A DNA stretch of 64,000 bases from Tetragenococcus osmophilus (GCF_003795125.1 NZ_CP027783.1:1178001-1242000); one strand, 5' to 3'; positions 49,792 through 59,540 are shown, counted from the first letter of the stretch. Numbers and translations: made by a program. Notes: generated by a model not told the origin, from the sequence alone.

Positions 49792-51390
49792 CTATTCGTG
49801 TCCTGTAGTGGTTTCTTCTATTTTTGTGTAGGAATTAGGACTGTCTATTTTCTTTTCCATAAGGCGTAATAACCCAGTAGCTGATAATGTCATGACCAGA
49901 TAAATCGCACCTACGATTGTAAAGGTTTGGAAAAACAAGAGATTGGTTCCTGCAGCTGCTGATCCTTGGAAGAAAAGATCTCCTACACTAATGACACTTA
50001 ATACAGCGGTATCTTTGATATTGATGACCGATTCATTTCCAATTGCTGGCAAAATGTTACGGATGGCTTGTGGCAAGATGACTTTGCGCATTGTCTGACC
50101 ATGTGTCATACCAATCGCTTGGGCCGCCTCGAATTGCCCATCGTCTACTGCAAAAATTCCGCCACGTACAATTTCAGCCATGTAAGCCCCGGTGTTGACG
50201 GATACGATCAATAAAGCAGCTACCGTTCGGTTCATATCAATTGAGAATAGTAAGGCAACTCCATAAAAGATAACCATTGCTTGAACCATCATTGGAGTTC
50301 CACGAAAGATTTCAATATAGATCCGCAAAAGCCCATTAGCAATTTTTTGTAAGCCGTGTAAAAGGGGATTTTCCGACTCAGGTAACGTTCTGAAAATTCC
50401 TATTAATAAACCAACCATTGTTCCTGCAATAGTAGAAAAAACAGCGATAAGAAGGGTTAAACCAGCACCTTTTAAGAAAAGTATACCGTATTGTGAGATG
50501 ATGTCACCAAAAGTAGCAAGTAATCCACCACTCGATTCGTCCTCATCATCACTATCACTAGATGATGAAGGTTGGTCTTCAACCGCTTGATCCATGATTT
50601 CTGTACGTTCATCCTGAGAAATACCACTTAAAATGTCATTAACTGTAGATAAATCCGGGTCGTCTTGACGCATACCAACAGCTACTTGAATATCTTCAGG
50701 CGCGGTTTCAAAACCTTCGCCTTCATCGAAATCGATCATGGTTAAGTCGTCATTTACATTGGTTGCAGTAATTCCTTCAGGACGTTCACTCACATATCCA
50801 TCAATAATTCCTGAAGATAAAGCGACCCGCATGGCGGAAAAATCATCTTGTGCTTGTTGCTTATCTACTCCAGGGATTTGATCAATAACAGAATAGTGAA
50901 AAGTGTTTAGTTGTGCTGTGATTTTTGCCCCATTTAAGTCATCAAGTGATTTTGCATCAGCATAATCACTATCTTTACGAGTTACAGTGACTAAGTCTGA
51001 TTCATAGTAAGGGTCAGTAAAATCAATTTCTTTACGCCGCTCTTCGGTAGGTGACATGCCAGCTACAATGCCATCAATTTTACCAGATTTTAAAGCAGGC
51101 ACTAAGCCGTCCCATTCAATCGGCACAACAACTAATTCTTTATCCATTCCTTCGGCGATTTTTTTCGCCATTTGGACATCATAACCGCCAGCATAAGAAC
51201 TCGAGTCACCACTTTTAGGTACGGCGTCGTTTTCGTCACTGGTTTGTGTCCAATTAAAAGGGGCATAAGATGTTTCCATTCCTACCCTAAATTGATCATC
51301 GGGCGTTTGTTCATCTGCACTTGCAATAGTTGTACTGCCAAATAATACAGTAAATAATGATATGAATAAAAGCCAATAAATTTTTTTCAT
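49792..51390 (-). CDS. Fused binding-protein/permease of an amino acid ABC transporter (predicted lysine)
   Basis: 532 residues in two domains. A signal peptide ([20 protein letters not shown]) is followed by a binding domain of about 240 residues ([14 protein letters not shown] and [14 protein letters not shown]). A Ser/Asp/Glu linker around 268-281 leads to a HisM-type permease with the EAA loop [20 protein letters not shown] (about 430). Anchored binding domains like this are common in lactic acid bacteria. ATG at 51390 is chosen for the signal peptide and for GGAG upstream. It is controlled by the lysine riboswitch at 51519-51690. The acidic binding domain fits a salt-adapted surface. Confidence 0.92.
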   Translation of the reverse strand: MKKIYWLLFISLFTVLFGSTTIASADEQTPDDQFRVGMETSYAPFNWTQTSDENDAVPKSGDSSSYAGGYDVQMAKKIAEGMDKELVVVPIEWDGLVPALKSGKIDGIVAGMSPTEERRKEIDFTDPYYESDLVTVTRKDSDYADAKSLDDLNGAKITAQLNTFHYSVIDQIPGVDKQQAQDDFSAMRVALSSGIIDGYVSERPEGITATNVNDDLTMIDFDEGEGFETAPEDIQVAVGMRQDDPDLSTVNDILSGISQDERTEIMDQAVEDQPSSSSDSDDEDESSGGLLATFGDIISQYGILFLKGAGLTLLIAVFSTIAGTMVGLLIGIFRTLPESENPLLHGLQKIANGLLRIYIEIFRGTPMMVQAMVIFYGVALLFSIDMNRTVAALLIVSVNTGAYMAEIVRGGIFAVDDGQFEAAQAIGMTHGQTMRKVILPQAIRNILPAIGNESVINIKDTAVLSVISVGDLFFQGSAAAGTNLLFFQTFTIVGAIYLVMTLSATGLLRLMEKKIDSPNSYTKIEETTTGHE

Positions 51391-51447
51391 GTTTCTCCAT
51401 TCTCCCTCTTTTTTTGAGTACTGAATTTTGAAAACACACAAGCACGG

Positions 51448-51491
51448 CAAAAGAAAAAAGCAGTCGCACTCCATGATTGGAAAACGACTGC
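51448..51491 (-). terminator. Riboswitch-controlled terminator
   Basis: On the minus strand GCAGTCG (51491-51485) pairs with CGACTGC (51466-51460) with further pairing inside, followed by TTTTTTCTTTTT. It lies between the lysine aptamer and the start codon. Confidence 0.85.
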
Positions 51492-51518
51492 AGACATTTT
51501 GTCAACAACTTCTCACAA

Positions 51519-51690
51519 AACATAGCGCACCTTAGCTTGTGCTAAGACAGTACGCAAGCTGTTTACTTGCGCCCCAACGATAAAATTCAAGCAAGAAAAA
51601 ATCGTTTCGGCCAATTCCCCTAGTCCTGTTTCTACGTGTTGCTTCACTCTACAGGGTTAATGGAATTTGCGACCTCTACCTGTTCAAAGG
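51519..51690 (-). promoter_or_regulatory. Lysine riboswitch (L box) aptamer
   Basis: Read on the minus strand, the conserved L-box segments occur in order: AGGTAGAGGTCGC, AGGGGAATTGGCCGAAAC, ATCGTTGGGGCGC, GTACTGTCTTAGCAC and GGTGCGCTATG, with pairing arms between (for example AACGAT with ATCGTT). These match the B. subtilis lysC leader pattern. Lysine binding favours the terminator at 51448, so the transporter is made when lysine is scarce. Confidence 0.93.
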
Positions 51691-51720
51691 TATCTTTTAT
51701 TCAAATTTCAACTCATTACG

Positions 51721-51749
51721 AGTTTAGAAGAAAAAGGGGGCATTGTCAA
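51721..51749 (-). promoter_or_regulatory. Promoter of the lysine riboswitch operon
   Basis: On the minus strand consensus TTGACA (51749-51744), 17-bp spacer, TAAACT (51726-51721), just upstream of the aptamer. Confidence 0.75.
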
Positions 51750-51785
51750 CTATAAATCAAAGTAAACCATTACTAGCTAGGTAAC

Positions 51786-52085
51786 TTAGGTTGTTTTAGA
51801 AGCTTTAGGCTCACGTCCTAAAATCGCCTGTAGGACAGTTAAGCCAAGTAAAAGCCCTAAAATTAAGTAAATAAGGCTTGAGTATTGCGTGATCCCCCAG
51901 CCCCAAGTATGATAAATAAGCATTGTGACCCATAGCACAACTGCTGAAAGTACGTTTAAAAGTCCGAATGCCCATAAATTTCCATTTTCCTTACGTACTA
52001 AATAGAATATGGAAAAATACAAACTAAGCGCTAACCAAGCAATATTGATCAAAATAAGCCCCCAATAGATAAAAGCTGCTAACAT
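51786..52085 (-). CDS. Small membrane protein of unknown function
   Basis: 99 residues with three clear hydrophobic segments (about 4-28, 38-60 and 66-88) and short charged turns (VRKENGNLW) between the first two; C-terminus REPKASKTT. No family recognised with confidence. Preceded by GTGAGGTGA and an ATG. It lies just upstream of the lysine promoter in the same direction but has no evident functional link to it. Confidence 0.7.
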   Translation of the reverse strand: MLAAFIYWGLILINIAWLALSLYFSIFYLVRKENGNLWAFGLLNVLSAVVLWVTMLIYHTWGWGITQYSSLIYLILGLLLGLTVLQAILGREPKASKTT

Positions 52086-52259
52086 ATTTATTCACCTCAC
52101 TTATTCATTCAGTCAAATTAATTTTATCATGTTTTGTTTGATGTGTCACAAGTTTCTAAGAAAAAACTATTCATAGCAATTTTGTATATTTGTTATATGA
52201 TAGAAGGAAGAATTTCGGTTAAAATATGAATGAGAAATAGAAATTGGATAGGAGAAATT

Positions 52260-52829
52260 ATGAACAAATCTACTGAAAAAGAAAAAATGATCGCTGGGGA
52301 ATTTTATTTTTCAGCTGACCCCGAATTAGCTGCTGATCGGAAGCTAGCTAAACAACAACAACGATTGATCAATTATGAAGAGGATTCTGAGCTTCGTAGT
52401 CAAATCATTAAAGAAACATTTGGTTATACGGGAAATAAGCTTCATATTGAACCAACTCTTCGCTTTGATTATGGTTACAATATACGAGTGGGGGAGAATT
52501 TCTATGCTAATTATGATTGTGTGTTGTTAGATATTTGCCCTATTATTATTGGCGATAATTGTATGTTAGCTCCCAATGTTAAATTATATACGGCTTCTCA
52601 TCCACTACAACCGGACAAAAGGAATAGTGGTTTAGAAAATGGGAGACCGATTACTTTAGGTAATAACATATGGATTGGTGGAGGGGCAATTATTACGCCT
52701 GGTGTCACTTTAGGTGATAACGTCGTTGTAGGAGCTGGTAGTGTCGTAACAAAGTCTTACCCAGATAACGTCGTAATTGCTGGCAATCCAGCGACAATAA
52801 TTAAGACGATTGATATAGAAGAAGAATGA
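52260..52829 (+). CDS. maa: Maltose/galactoside-type O-acetyltransferase
   Basis: 189 residues. The N-terminal Maa segment [20 protein letters not shown] is followed by a left-handed beta-helix of hexapeptide repeats ([53 protein letters not shown]) with the catalytic His in [11 protein letters not shown] and the closing [10 protein letters not shown]. It transfers acetyl from acetyl-CoA to sugars, acting as a trimer in the cytoplasm. ATG at 52260 follows TAGGAGAA and gives the normal length; a start at 52230 has no site. Single gene. Confidence 0.9.
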   Translation: MNKSTEKEKMIAGEFYFSADPELAADRKLAKQQQRLINYEEDSELRSQIIKETFGYTGNKLHIEPTLRFDYGYNIRVGENFYANYDCVLLDICPIIIGDNCMLAPNVKLYTASHPLQPDKRNSGLENGRPITLGNNIWIGGGAIITPGVTLGDNVVVGAGSVVTKSYPDNVVIAGNPATIIKTIDIEEE

Positions 52830-52884
52830 TGAGTAGAAATAGTTTCATTCATTAAGGAAATAATGAGGAATACTAAAATTATTG

Positions 52885-52913
52885 TTGACATTTCTTGTAG
52901 GATACGATACATT
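52885..52913 (+). promoter_or_regulatory. Promoter of the metNPQ leader
   Basis: Consensus TTGACA (52885-52890), 17-bp spacer, TACATT (52908-52913), directly upstream of the first of two T-boxes. Confidence 0.78.
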
Positions 52914-52924
52914 ATTTCCAACAA

Positions 52925-53197
52925 CGAAAAATATCTGAAGATTAGGAAAGTAAACTTGGATACTTTAAAGAGAGGCTCTGTTTGGTGAAAAGAGTTAAGT
53001 TTTGAAAAGTTGAAAATGACCTAGGAGGATAGCGCGTCGATAAGTAGGCGTGCTCGGAAGTTCTACCGTTATAAAGAACACCGATCTTTCACAAGTTTGG
53101 AATGTCGGAGTGAGGGAAGGTTTTATCTTCTAAACAAAAGGTGGTAACACGAACAATTCGTCCTTTTACTAGCATAGGCTGGTAAAGGGACTTTTTT
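52925..53197 (+). promoter_or_regulatory. T-box leader 1 of metNPQ, methionine specifier
   Basis: The Stem I region begins near AGAGGCTCTG (52971). The specifier segment is GAAAATGACC with ATG at 53016-53018. The T-box sequence AAAGGTGGTAACACG is at 53137-53151. A terminator follows at 53160: GTCCTTTTACT pairs with GGTAAAGGGAC, then T. This unit is followed at once by a second complete T-box. Confidence 0.88.
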
Positions 53198-53478
53198 ATT
53201 ATAAAGTCGAACGAAGACATGGTAAGTAAAAAGAGACGGTTTTTTACAGAGAACTCCACAAGCTGAGAAGGAGAAAAATAATCTTTTGAAAATGGCCATC
53301 GAGTGACTCATCTGTAAGTTAATCAGACAAAGAGATGACGGCTGCAACCGATATTTTGCTAGTATACACACATACTATAAGAGAAGCTGTTTTGTTTATA
53401 CGGCTTAATTGAGGTGGTACCGCGCTTTAGCGTCCTCAAGAAAACAGTCAAGCCTGTTTTCTTGAGGACTTTTTTATA
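53198..53478 (+). promoter_or_regulatory. T-box leader 2 of metNPQ, methionine specifier
   Basis: Second T-box in series: specifier segment GAAAATGGCC with ATG at 53292-53294, T-box sequence AATTGAGGTGGTACCGCG at 53407-53424, and a very strong terminator at 53432. metN starts 41 bp after it. Both units must read through for metNPQ to be expressed, so the pair should tighten control. Confidence 0.9.
53432..53478 (+). terminator. T-box 2 regulated terminator
   Basis: GTCCTCAAGAAAACAG pairs perfectly with its partner ending CTTGAGGAC, followed by a T run. Confidence 0.9.
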
Positions 53479-53518
53479 TTATTGAAAATATTTCTAAGTA
53501 AATGAGGAGAGGATACAA

Positions 53519-54565
53519 ATGATTGAATTAAAAGATGTTTCTGTGACTTTTCGGCAAGGTAATCGTGATATTCCTGCTGTAAAAGATGTGAACCTTTCAG
53601 TTGATCAAGGAGATGTTTATGGAATTGTTGGATACTCTGGTGCTGGTAAGAGTACTTTAGTAAGGGTAATTAATTTATTACAAGAACCAACCGAAGGAAC
53701 AGTTGAGGTAGATGGCACAGATTACACTACCTTGAAGCCAAAAGAACTACGAGCTAGACGTAAAAAAATCGGTATGATATTTCAACATTTTAACCTAATG
53801 AACAATCGATCGATTTTTGATAATGTTGATTTTTCATTGAAATATTCCGGTAAATCCAAAGAAGATCGTAGACAGAAAGTGAATGAATTATTAGATTTGG
53901 TTGGCCTATCAGAAGAAATTAATGCTTATCCTAGTCAATTGTCTGGAGGACAAAAACAGCGTGTGGCCATTGCTCGCTCATTGGCAAACGATCCGGAAAT
54001 TTTATTATGTGATGAAGCCACTAGTGCATTGGACCCTAAAACAACCATACAGATTTTGGACTTATTAAATAAACTAAATAAACAACTAGGGCTAACGATT
54101 GTAATAATCACTCATGAAATGCAAGTAGTTAAAGAGATTTGTAATAAGGTTGCGGTTATGGAAGATGGCGAGATTATTGAGCGGGGAGAAAGTATCCAAA
54201 TTTTCAGTAAGCCAGAACAACCATTGACCAAAGACTTTATCCGAACGGCAACACATGTTGATCAAGCTTTAGAAACGATTTTGGGAAGTTCTAGTTTTTC
54301 AAAATTAGATGAAAACGAATGGTTGGTTGAATTATCTTATGTAGGTGATCAGACAAGTGAGCCATTGATTGCAGAACTTTATAGCCAATTTCAAGTAACC
54401 ACAAATATTTTATATGGTAATGTTGAGATTATACAAGATACGCCTTTTGGAAGTTTAATTGTGAGTTTATCAGGGACATTAGAACAAAGACAAAAAGCTT
54501 TTGAGTACCTGAAAAATGAAGGCGTCTATGTCAATATCTTAAAACAAACAGAAGGAGGCCTATAA
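53519..54565 (+). CDS. metN: Methionine ABC transporter ATP-binding protein MetN
   Basis: 348 residues. Walker [11 protein letters not shown] (about 38-47), signature [15 protein letters not shown], Walker [15 protein letters not shown], then the C-terminal regulatory NIL domain (about 265-345) that binds methionine and inhibits transport. It energises import of L- and D-methionine. GAGGAGAGG precedes the ATG. First gene of the operon with metP and metQ, under two methionine T-boxes. Confidence 0.96.
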   Translation: MIELKDVSVTFRQGNRDIPAVKDVNLSVDQGDVYGIVGYSGAGKSTLVRVINLLQEPTEGTVEVDGTDYTTLKPKELRARRKKIGMIFQHFNLMNNRSIFDNVDFSLKYSGKSKEDRRQKVNELLDLVGLSEEINAYPSQLSGGQKQRVAIARSLANDPEILLCDEATSALDPKTTIQILDLLNKLNKQLGLTIVIITHEMQVVKEICNKVAVMEDGEIIERGESIQIFSKPEQPLTKDFIRTATHVDQALETILGSSSFSKLDENEWLVELSYVGDQTSEPLIAELYSQFQVTTNILYGNVEIIQDTPFGSLIVSLSGTLEQRQKAFEYLKNEGVYVNILKQTEGGL

Positions 54566-54566
54566 A

Positions 54567-55247
54567 ATGCAATCTTTATTTGAACAATATCTACCTAATG
54601 TAGCTGAAATTCCTGATGAGTTCATCGAAGCAACGCAAGAAACGATTTATATGACAGTTTATACCTCCATAATAGCGGGGATTTTAGGCCTAATTTTTGG
54701 TATTTTATTAGTTGTTACTAGGCCAGGCGGGTTGTTGGAACAGCGAGCATTTTTCAATATTTTAGATAAAGTTATCAATATCGTTCGTTCCATCCCTTTT
54801 ATTATCTTACTGGCTTTGTTAGTTACTGTCACCCGTTTTATCGTAGGTACTTCAATAGGTGCGACTGCAGCGCTGGTGCCATTAATTGTTGGTGTGGTTC
54901 CTTTCTACGCTAGACAAATCGAAGTGGCTTTGTTAGAAGTTGATCCTGGTGTGATTGAAGCGGCAGAAGCTATGGGCACAAGTCCCTTTGGTATCATCTT
55001 CCGTGTGTATTTACGCGAAGGCTTGCCCGGTATTATACGTGTTTCAGCACTGACAATTATCAATGTCATTAGTCTTACCGCAATGGCTGGAGCTGTTGGA
55101 GCTGGTGGATTAGGAAACTTAGCGATTACAAGAGGTTATAATCGATTTCAAACCGATGTTACTTGGGTAGCAGTCGTTGTCATTTTAATCTTGGTCTTTA
55201 TCAGTCAAGCAGTTAGTAATTGGTTAATAAGAAGAGTAAGCCATTAA
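54567..55247 (+). CDS. metP: Methionine ABC transporter permease MetP
   Basis: 226 residues with five membrane segments and the EAA loop VIEAAEAMGTSPFGIIFRVY (about 131-150) that contacts MetN. Forms the membrane channel as a dimer. The ATG begins one base after the metN stop, with AGGAGG upstream, so translation is coupled. Called metI in other organisms. Confidence 0.95.
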   Translation: MQSLFEQYLPNVAEIPDEFIEATQETIYMTVYTSIIAGILGLIFGILLVVTRPGGLLEQRAFFNILDKVINIVRSIPFIILLALLVTVTRFIVGTSIGATAALVPLIVGVVPFYARQIEVALLEVDPGVIEAAEAMGTSPFGIIFRVYLREGLPGIIRVSALTIINVISLTAMAGAVGAGGLGNLAITRGYNRFQTDVTWVAVVVILILVFISQAVSNWLIRRVSH

Positions 55248-55265
55248 AAACAGGAGGAATGTTTA

Positions 55266-56102
55266 ATGAAAAAAGGGAAATGGTTGTTAAGTTTAGCAGT
55301 TGTAGGTTTGGTTACTATTGCCGGATGTGGTAATAGCGAAGGTTCAGCGGATAATTCAGAAGATACTACTGTCCAACTAGGTGTGGTTGGTGCGGATACT
55401 GATGTTTGGGATGATGTTCAAGAACGCTTAGCAGATGAGGGGATCGATCTTGAATATGTAGAATTTACAGAATATAGTCAACCGAATACAGCTTTAGAAA
55501 ATGGGGATATTGACTTAAATTCTTTCCAACATCAAGATTTTTTGGATAATTACAATGATGAAAGTGGAGCGGATCTAGTATCTATTGGTAATACCGTTAA
55601 TGCGCCTCTAGGGGTCTATTCGGAAAAAATTACGGACTTAGATGAATTAGAAGATGGGGACGAAATTGCAATCCCTGATGATGTAACTAATGGTGGCCGT
55701 GCTTTGAAATTGTTACAAACAGCGGATTTGATCACATTGGATGAAGATGCTCAAAATCCTACGACAAGTGATATTACAGAAAATCCTCAAAACTTAGAGA
55801 TTACAGAATTAGAAGCTTCGCAAACGGCGCGTTCTATGGAAGACGTAGATGCCTCTGTAGTCAATAGTGGAATGGCAGTAGATGCAGGACTTTCGCCCAA
55901 TGAGGACGCGATTTATTTAGAACCTGTAGATGATACTTCACGGCCTTATGTAAATATTATTGCGGCTAGAAAAGAAGACGAAGATAATGAAGTGTACCAA
56001 AAGGTCGTTGATACTTACCAAACAGAACAAACTGCAGAAGTAATTGAAGAGACATCTAACGGCGCTGATATCCCTGCCTGGGAAGAATTCGGTCGGAAAT
56101 AG
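55266..56102 (+). CDS. metQ: Methionine-binding lipoprotein MetQ
   Basis: 278 residues. Signal peptide with lipobox ending IAGC (Cys at about 21), followed by an acidic linker GNSEGSADNSED and the NlpA-type binding fold (LGVVGADTDVWDDVQERLAD, FTEYSQPNTALENGDIDLNS, then APLGVYSEKITDLDEL). It captures methionine outside the membrane and delivers it to MetNP. The mature protein has a strong excess of Asp and Glu, as in salt-adapted bacteria. GGAGG precedes the ATG. Last gene of the operon. Confidence 0.95.
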   Translation: MKKGKWLLSLAVVGLVTIAGCGNSEGSADNSEDTTVQLGVVGADTDVWDDVQERLADEGIDLEYVEFTEYSQPNTALENGDIDLNSFQHQDFLDNYNDESGADLVSIGNTVNAPLGVYSEKITDLDELEDGDEIAIPDDVTNGGRALKLLQTADLITLDEDAQNPTTSDITENPQNLEITELEASQTARSMEDVDASVVNSGMAVDAGLSPNEDAIYLEPVDDTSRPYVNIIAARKEDEDNEVYQKVVDTYQTEQTAEVIEETSNGADIPAWEEFGRK

Positions 56103-56242
56103 GAAAGCCTTATAAGATAATTAGTCAAAAGTATAAGCTAATTTATATATTGCTAGCTTAGAGCTTAGTTAACTCATACAGAGAAGGTTTAACTAGAAAC
56201 AGGAAATCTTTGCTAACGATGAAAAAAGGCTTTAATAAATAC

Positions 56243-56285
56243 AAAAAAGGATCAACCGCGTAGATGTAGTTGATCCTTTTTTGTA
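56243..56285. terminator. Shared terminator of metNPQ and def
   Basis: AAAAAAGGATCAAC and GTTGATCCTTTTTT form a symmetrical stem between convergent operons, usable in both directions. Confidence 0.9.
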
Positions 56286-56286
56286 T

Positions 56287-56850
56287 TTACTCTATAACAA
56301 GTACGCCTTCATCTAAAGTGAATGGGTTATCTTCATTAATATGATCATAAAAAAGAACCCCATTTAAATGATCGAGTTCATGTTGTACAACGACGGCTGG
56401 ATAATTTTTCAAGCGGACCTGTTTCTTTTGGCCTTCTGCATTATAATAACGCAAAGTAATTCTTGCTTGTCTTACAACATATCCAGGGACATCGCGATCA
56501 ACAGATAGACATCCTTCGCCTTCTCCTAGGCATGCTCCTTGAACAGAATGGCTTAAAATTTTTGGATTGTATAATACCTCTTTAAAATCAGGTTCTTCAC
56601 TTTCAGAATCTAAGCTAGGAACTAAAACAGCGGCGATTCTTTTTCCTACATTCACTTGGGGAGCAGCTAGTCCAACGCCTCCACGTAGCTGTAATTCCTC
56701 TGCTTTTTGTGGATCTTGACTGTTTTCCAAGAATTCCATCATATCTTGGCCTAATTTCTTTTCTTCATCACTTAAAGGGAAAGTGACTTCTTCAGCCACG
56801 TTTCGTAAAGTAGGACGACCTTCGCGAATAATATCATCCATTGTGATCAT
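56287..56850 (-). CDS. def: Peptide deformylase
   Basis: 187 residues, type 2 deformylase length. Motifs: GGVGLAAPQ (about 59), EGCLSV with the metal-binding Cys, and QHELDHLNG with the two metal His and catalytic Glu. It removes formyl groups from new proteins. The ATG at 56850 gives [20 protein letters not shown] as in enterococcal homologues and follows AGAGGAG. An upstream ATG in the same frame is not used. Single gene, convergent with metNPQ. Confidence 0.95.
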   Translation of the reverse strand: MITMDDIIREGRPTLRNVAEEVTFPLSDEEKKLGQDMMEFLENSQDPQKAEELQLRGGVGLAAPQVNVGKRIAAVLVPSLDSESEEPDFKEVLYNPKILSHSVQGACLGEGEGCLSVDRDVPGYVVRQARITLRYYNAEGQKKQVRLKNYPAVVVQHELDHLNGVLFYDHINEDNPFTLDEGVLVIE

Positions 56851-57045
56851 TGTTGCTCTAACTCCTCTCAAATCTAACTTTCTATGTAGTTTTTTATCCA
56901 AGAAATAGTTTAACACAAAAAAATAAAAGACGGGCAAAAAATGTTTGAGTACAAGAAGATTTTTCTTTCAACTTAAAAAAATAGTAGGTGGAAAAATCAG
57001 TTTATTGAAAACAAGAAGAAAATTTTATGAAAGAATTCGTTTTTC

Positions 57046-57073
57046 TTGCAATACACACTCAGCAGTGTATAAT
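57046..57073 (+). promoter_or_regulatory. Promoter of the TetR/ABC exporter operon
   Basis: TTGCAA (-35), 16-bp spacer, TATAAT (-10, 57068-57073). The spacer contains a small palindrome ACACT-CAGC-AGTGT (57055-57068). Confidence 0.7.
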
Positions 57074-57101
57074 GACATATTGTCATATGACAACGTGTCA
57101 T
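57072..57101. promoter_or_regulatory. Two adjoining TetR-type operators
   Basis: ATGACATATTGTCAT (57072-57086) and ATGACAACGTGTCAT (57087-57101) are perfect palindromes of the form ATGACA-N3-TGTCAT placed end to end with no gap. They cover the end of the -10 box and the likely start of transcription, so binding by the downstream TetR protein would block the promoter. Confidence 0.75.
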
Positions 57102-57126
57102 AAATAACAAAGGAAGGAGTTCGCTT

Positions 57127-57813
57127 ATGCCTAATGAAACATTTTTTAATCTCCCAACGGAAAAACAAAAGCGGATATTAGAAGCAGCTAAAAAAGAGTT
57201 TTCGCAAAATCCATTAAAAGATGCTTCAATTGCCAACATTGTAAAAGATGCAGAAATTTCTAGAGGCAGCTTTTACCAGTATTTTACAGATGTTGAAGAT
57301 TTATATTTATATTATTTTCATTCGTTAGGCAAGGATAGCCACAAGCAGTTTCTTTTGAGCTTAAAACAACACCAAGGGGATTTATTTGCTACCTTTGAAG
57401 ATTTCTTTTCTCATTGGCTATTAGAAATTTTTAAAGGAGATAATGTCCTTTTTTACAAAAATCTATTTGTTAGTATGGATTATCATGGTATGCATAAGTT
57501 TTTGCCTTTTTCTGATGAAAAAAAAGAAGAAAAAATTTCTCACTCGACATATCATAATCATAAAAAAATGCAGGCTGAAAGAAAAGAGATGCTAGAAACT
57601 GTTGACCGTGCAAAACTTGATGTAAAAAGCGAACAAGAGCTCCATTTGCTTTTCCAATTATTACTACATATTGCATTTTCGACGATTGCCGATGGTTATC
57701 GTAATCATTTTGAAAATGGAGAGTATGACATTCAAAAAATTAGAAAAGAATTTCACTTAAAAATAGGCTGGTTAAAAAACGGAGCAACAAAAAGTAAAGA
57801 GGTGAGGAAATAG
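57127..57813 (+). CDS. TetR-family transcriptional regulator
   Basis: 228 residues. N-terminal TetR helix-turn-helix: LPTEKQKRILEAAKKEFSQN then ASIANIVKDAEISRGSFYQY FTD-type recognition helix (about 34-55). A helical C-terminal ligand domain follows, with no known family of ligands recognised. It overlaps by one base the first of two ABC exporter genes, and paired palindromes cover its promoter, so it most likely represses its own operon and is released by an exported compound. AAGGAAGGAG precedes the ATG. Confidence 0.9.
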   Translation: MPNETFFNLPTEKQKRILEAAKKEFSQNPLKDASIANIVKDAEISRGSFYQYFTDVEDLYLYYFHSLGKDSHKQFLLSLKQHQGDLFATFEDFFSHWLLEIFKGDNVLFYKNLFVSMDYHGMHKFLPFSDEKKEEKISHSTYHNHKKMQAERKEMLETVDRAKLDVKSEQELHLLFQLLLHIAFSTIADGYRNHFENGEYDIQKIRKEFHLKIGWLKNGATKSKEVRK

Positions 57814-59540
57814 TGATAAAAGTAGTAAAAAAAATGTCTTTTACTGCTGCTTTGATCGCAGTGGCTTTTATGGCATTTCAAGTGATTGCCGATTTGTATT
57901 TACCTAATATGACATCAAAAATTATTGATAATGGGGTTGCAACAGGCGATATTGATTATATTTGGCGCATTGGTGGCGTAATGATGGTTATTTCTGTTAT
58001 TAGTATCATCGCGGCTTTTGGGAATGCTTTTTTTGCGACAAGAGAGTCTCAGAGGTTAGGAAGAAAATTGCGAAGCGATGTTTATGAAAAAGCAGAAAAT
58101 TTCTCTATTGATAAATTCGGTCGTTACGGCGCAGCTTCTTTAATCACTCGGACTACAAATGATGTAAATCAAATCCAACGTGTGATGCAAATGTTTCTAC
58201 GACTAATGATTCAAGCTCCTATTATGTTACTTGGAGCAAGCTTTCTAGCTTATCAACAAGATGCTCAATTAACAAGAGTCTTTTTTGTTGTTATTCCTTT
58301 AGTGATCATTGCTGTAGGCGCCATTATGTACTTTGCTGTACCTTTATTTCGAAGTATGCAAAAAAAGACAGATCGCATTAACTTAGTCTTTCGGGAAGAG
58401 TTAACGGGTGTGCGAGTTATCCGAGCTTTTAATAAAGAAAATTATGAAACAGAACGCTTCGATGAAGCCAACCGTGATTTTACTCATACAGCGATTAAAG
58501 TAAATACTATTGTCGCTTTGATGATGCCTTTGATGACTCTAATTATGAGTGGGACAAATATTGGAATTACTTGGTTTGGTGGACAATATATTGCTGATAT
58601 GCAATTGCAGGTAGGAAATATGATTGCTTTTATTACCTATGCTATGCAAATCTTAATTAGCTTTATGATGCTTTCTATGATTTTCGTTATGGTTCCTAGA
58701 GCACAAGCCTCAGCTGATCGGATTAACGAAGTTTTAGAAGAAGCAGATGATATTGTCGATAGTCCGCAACCTGAAAATATTTCTTTAAGTCAAGCAGATG
58801 CTACTTTAGAATTTGATCATGTTAATTTTCGCTATGCCGATGCAGATAATTTAGCATTAAAAGATGTCAATTTTAAAGCCAATGCTGGACAAACAGTAGC
58901 TATTATTGGAGGCACGGGTTCAGGTAAGACAACCTTTGTTAATTTAATCCCACGCTTGCATGAGGTAACTTCAGGAAGTATTCGTTTAAATGGTCATGAT
59001 ATCCAAAATGTTCGTCAATATGATCTAAGAGAGCTTGTTGGCTTTGTCCCGCAAAAAGCGGTTTTATTTAGAGGAACAATCCGTGAAAATATGCGTTACG
59101 GTCATCAAGAAGTAACAGAACAACAAATATGGGATGCTTTAGAAATTGCCCAAGCGGATGGTTTTGTCTCACAAATGCCTGATGGCTTAGATAGTCATGT
59201 TGAACAAGGAGGAGGTAACTTCTCTGGTGGACAACGTCAACGTTTAGCTATCGCTCGTGCTTTAATTAAAAATGCTGATATCTATGTGTTTGATGACTCA
59301 TTTTCTGCTTTAGACTTTAAAACAGATGCTAATTTGCGGCAAGCATTGCAAAAAGAAATGACAACAGCTATTAGAGTCATTGTTGCTCAACGTGTAAGTA
59401 CCATTATGGATGCAGATATTATTCTTGTATTAGACGCAGGAAAAGTTGTTGGTAAGGGAACCCATAAAGAGCTATTAGAAAACAATGAAACTTACCAAGA
59501 GATTGCTTATTCACAACTAAGAGAGGAGGACCTAACTTGA
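57813..59540 (+). CDS. ABC exporter subunit with degenerate ATP site
   Basis: 575 residues: six membrane helices then an ATPase. Walker A GGTGSGKTTF (about 368-377), signature FSGGQRQRLAIARAL, and Walker B IYVFDDSFSALD, where Asp replaces the usual catalytic Glu. That change marks the non-hydrolysing site of two-subunit multidrug exporters of the LmrC/EfrA kind. GTG start within TAGTG, overlapping the regulator stop, with AGGTGAGG upstream. It pairs with the next gene. Substrate unknown; likely hydrophobic drugs or lipids. Confidence 0.92.
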   Translation: MIKVVKKMSFTAALIAVAFMAFQVIADLYLPNMTSKIIDNGVATGDIDYIWRIGGVMMVISVISIIAAFGNAFFATRESQRLGRKLRSDVYEKAENFSIDKFGRYGAASLITRTTNDVNQIQRVMQMFLRLMIQAPIMLLGASFLAYQQDAQLTRVFFVVIPLVIIAVGAIMYFAVPLFRSMQKKTDRINLVFREELTGVRVIRAFNKENYETERFDEANRDFTHTAIKVNTIVALMMPLMTLIMSGTNIGITWFGGQYIADMQLQVGNMIAFITYAMQILISFMMLSMIFVMVPRAQASADRINEVLEEADDIVDSPQPENISLSQADATLEFDHVNFRYADADNLALKDVNFKANAGQTVAIIGGTGSGKTTFVNLIPRLHEVTSGSIRLNGHDIQNVRQYDLRELVGFVPQKAVLFRGTIRENMRYGHQEVTEQQIWDALEIAQADGFVSQMPDGLDSHVEQGGGNFSGGQRQRLAIARALIKNADIYVFDDSFSALDFKTDANLRQALQKEMTTAIRVIVAQRVSTIMDADIILVLDAGKVVGKGTHKELLENNETYQEIAYSQLREEDLT

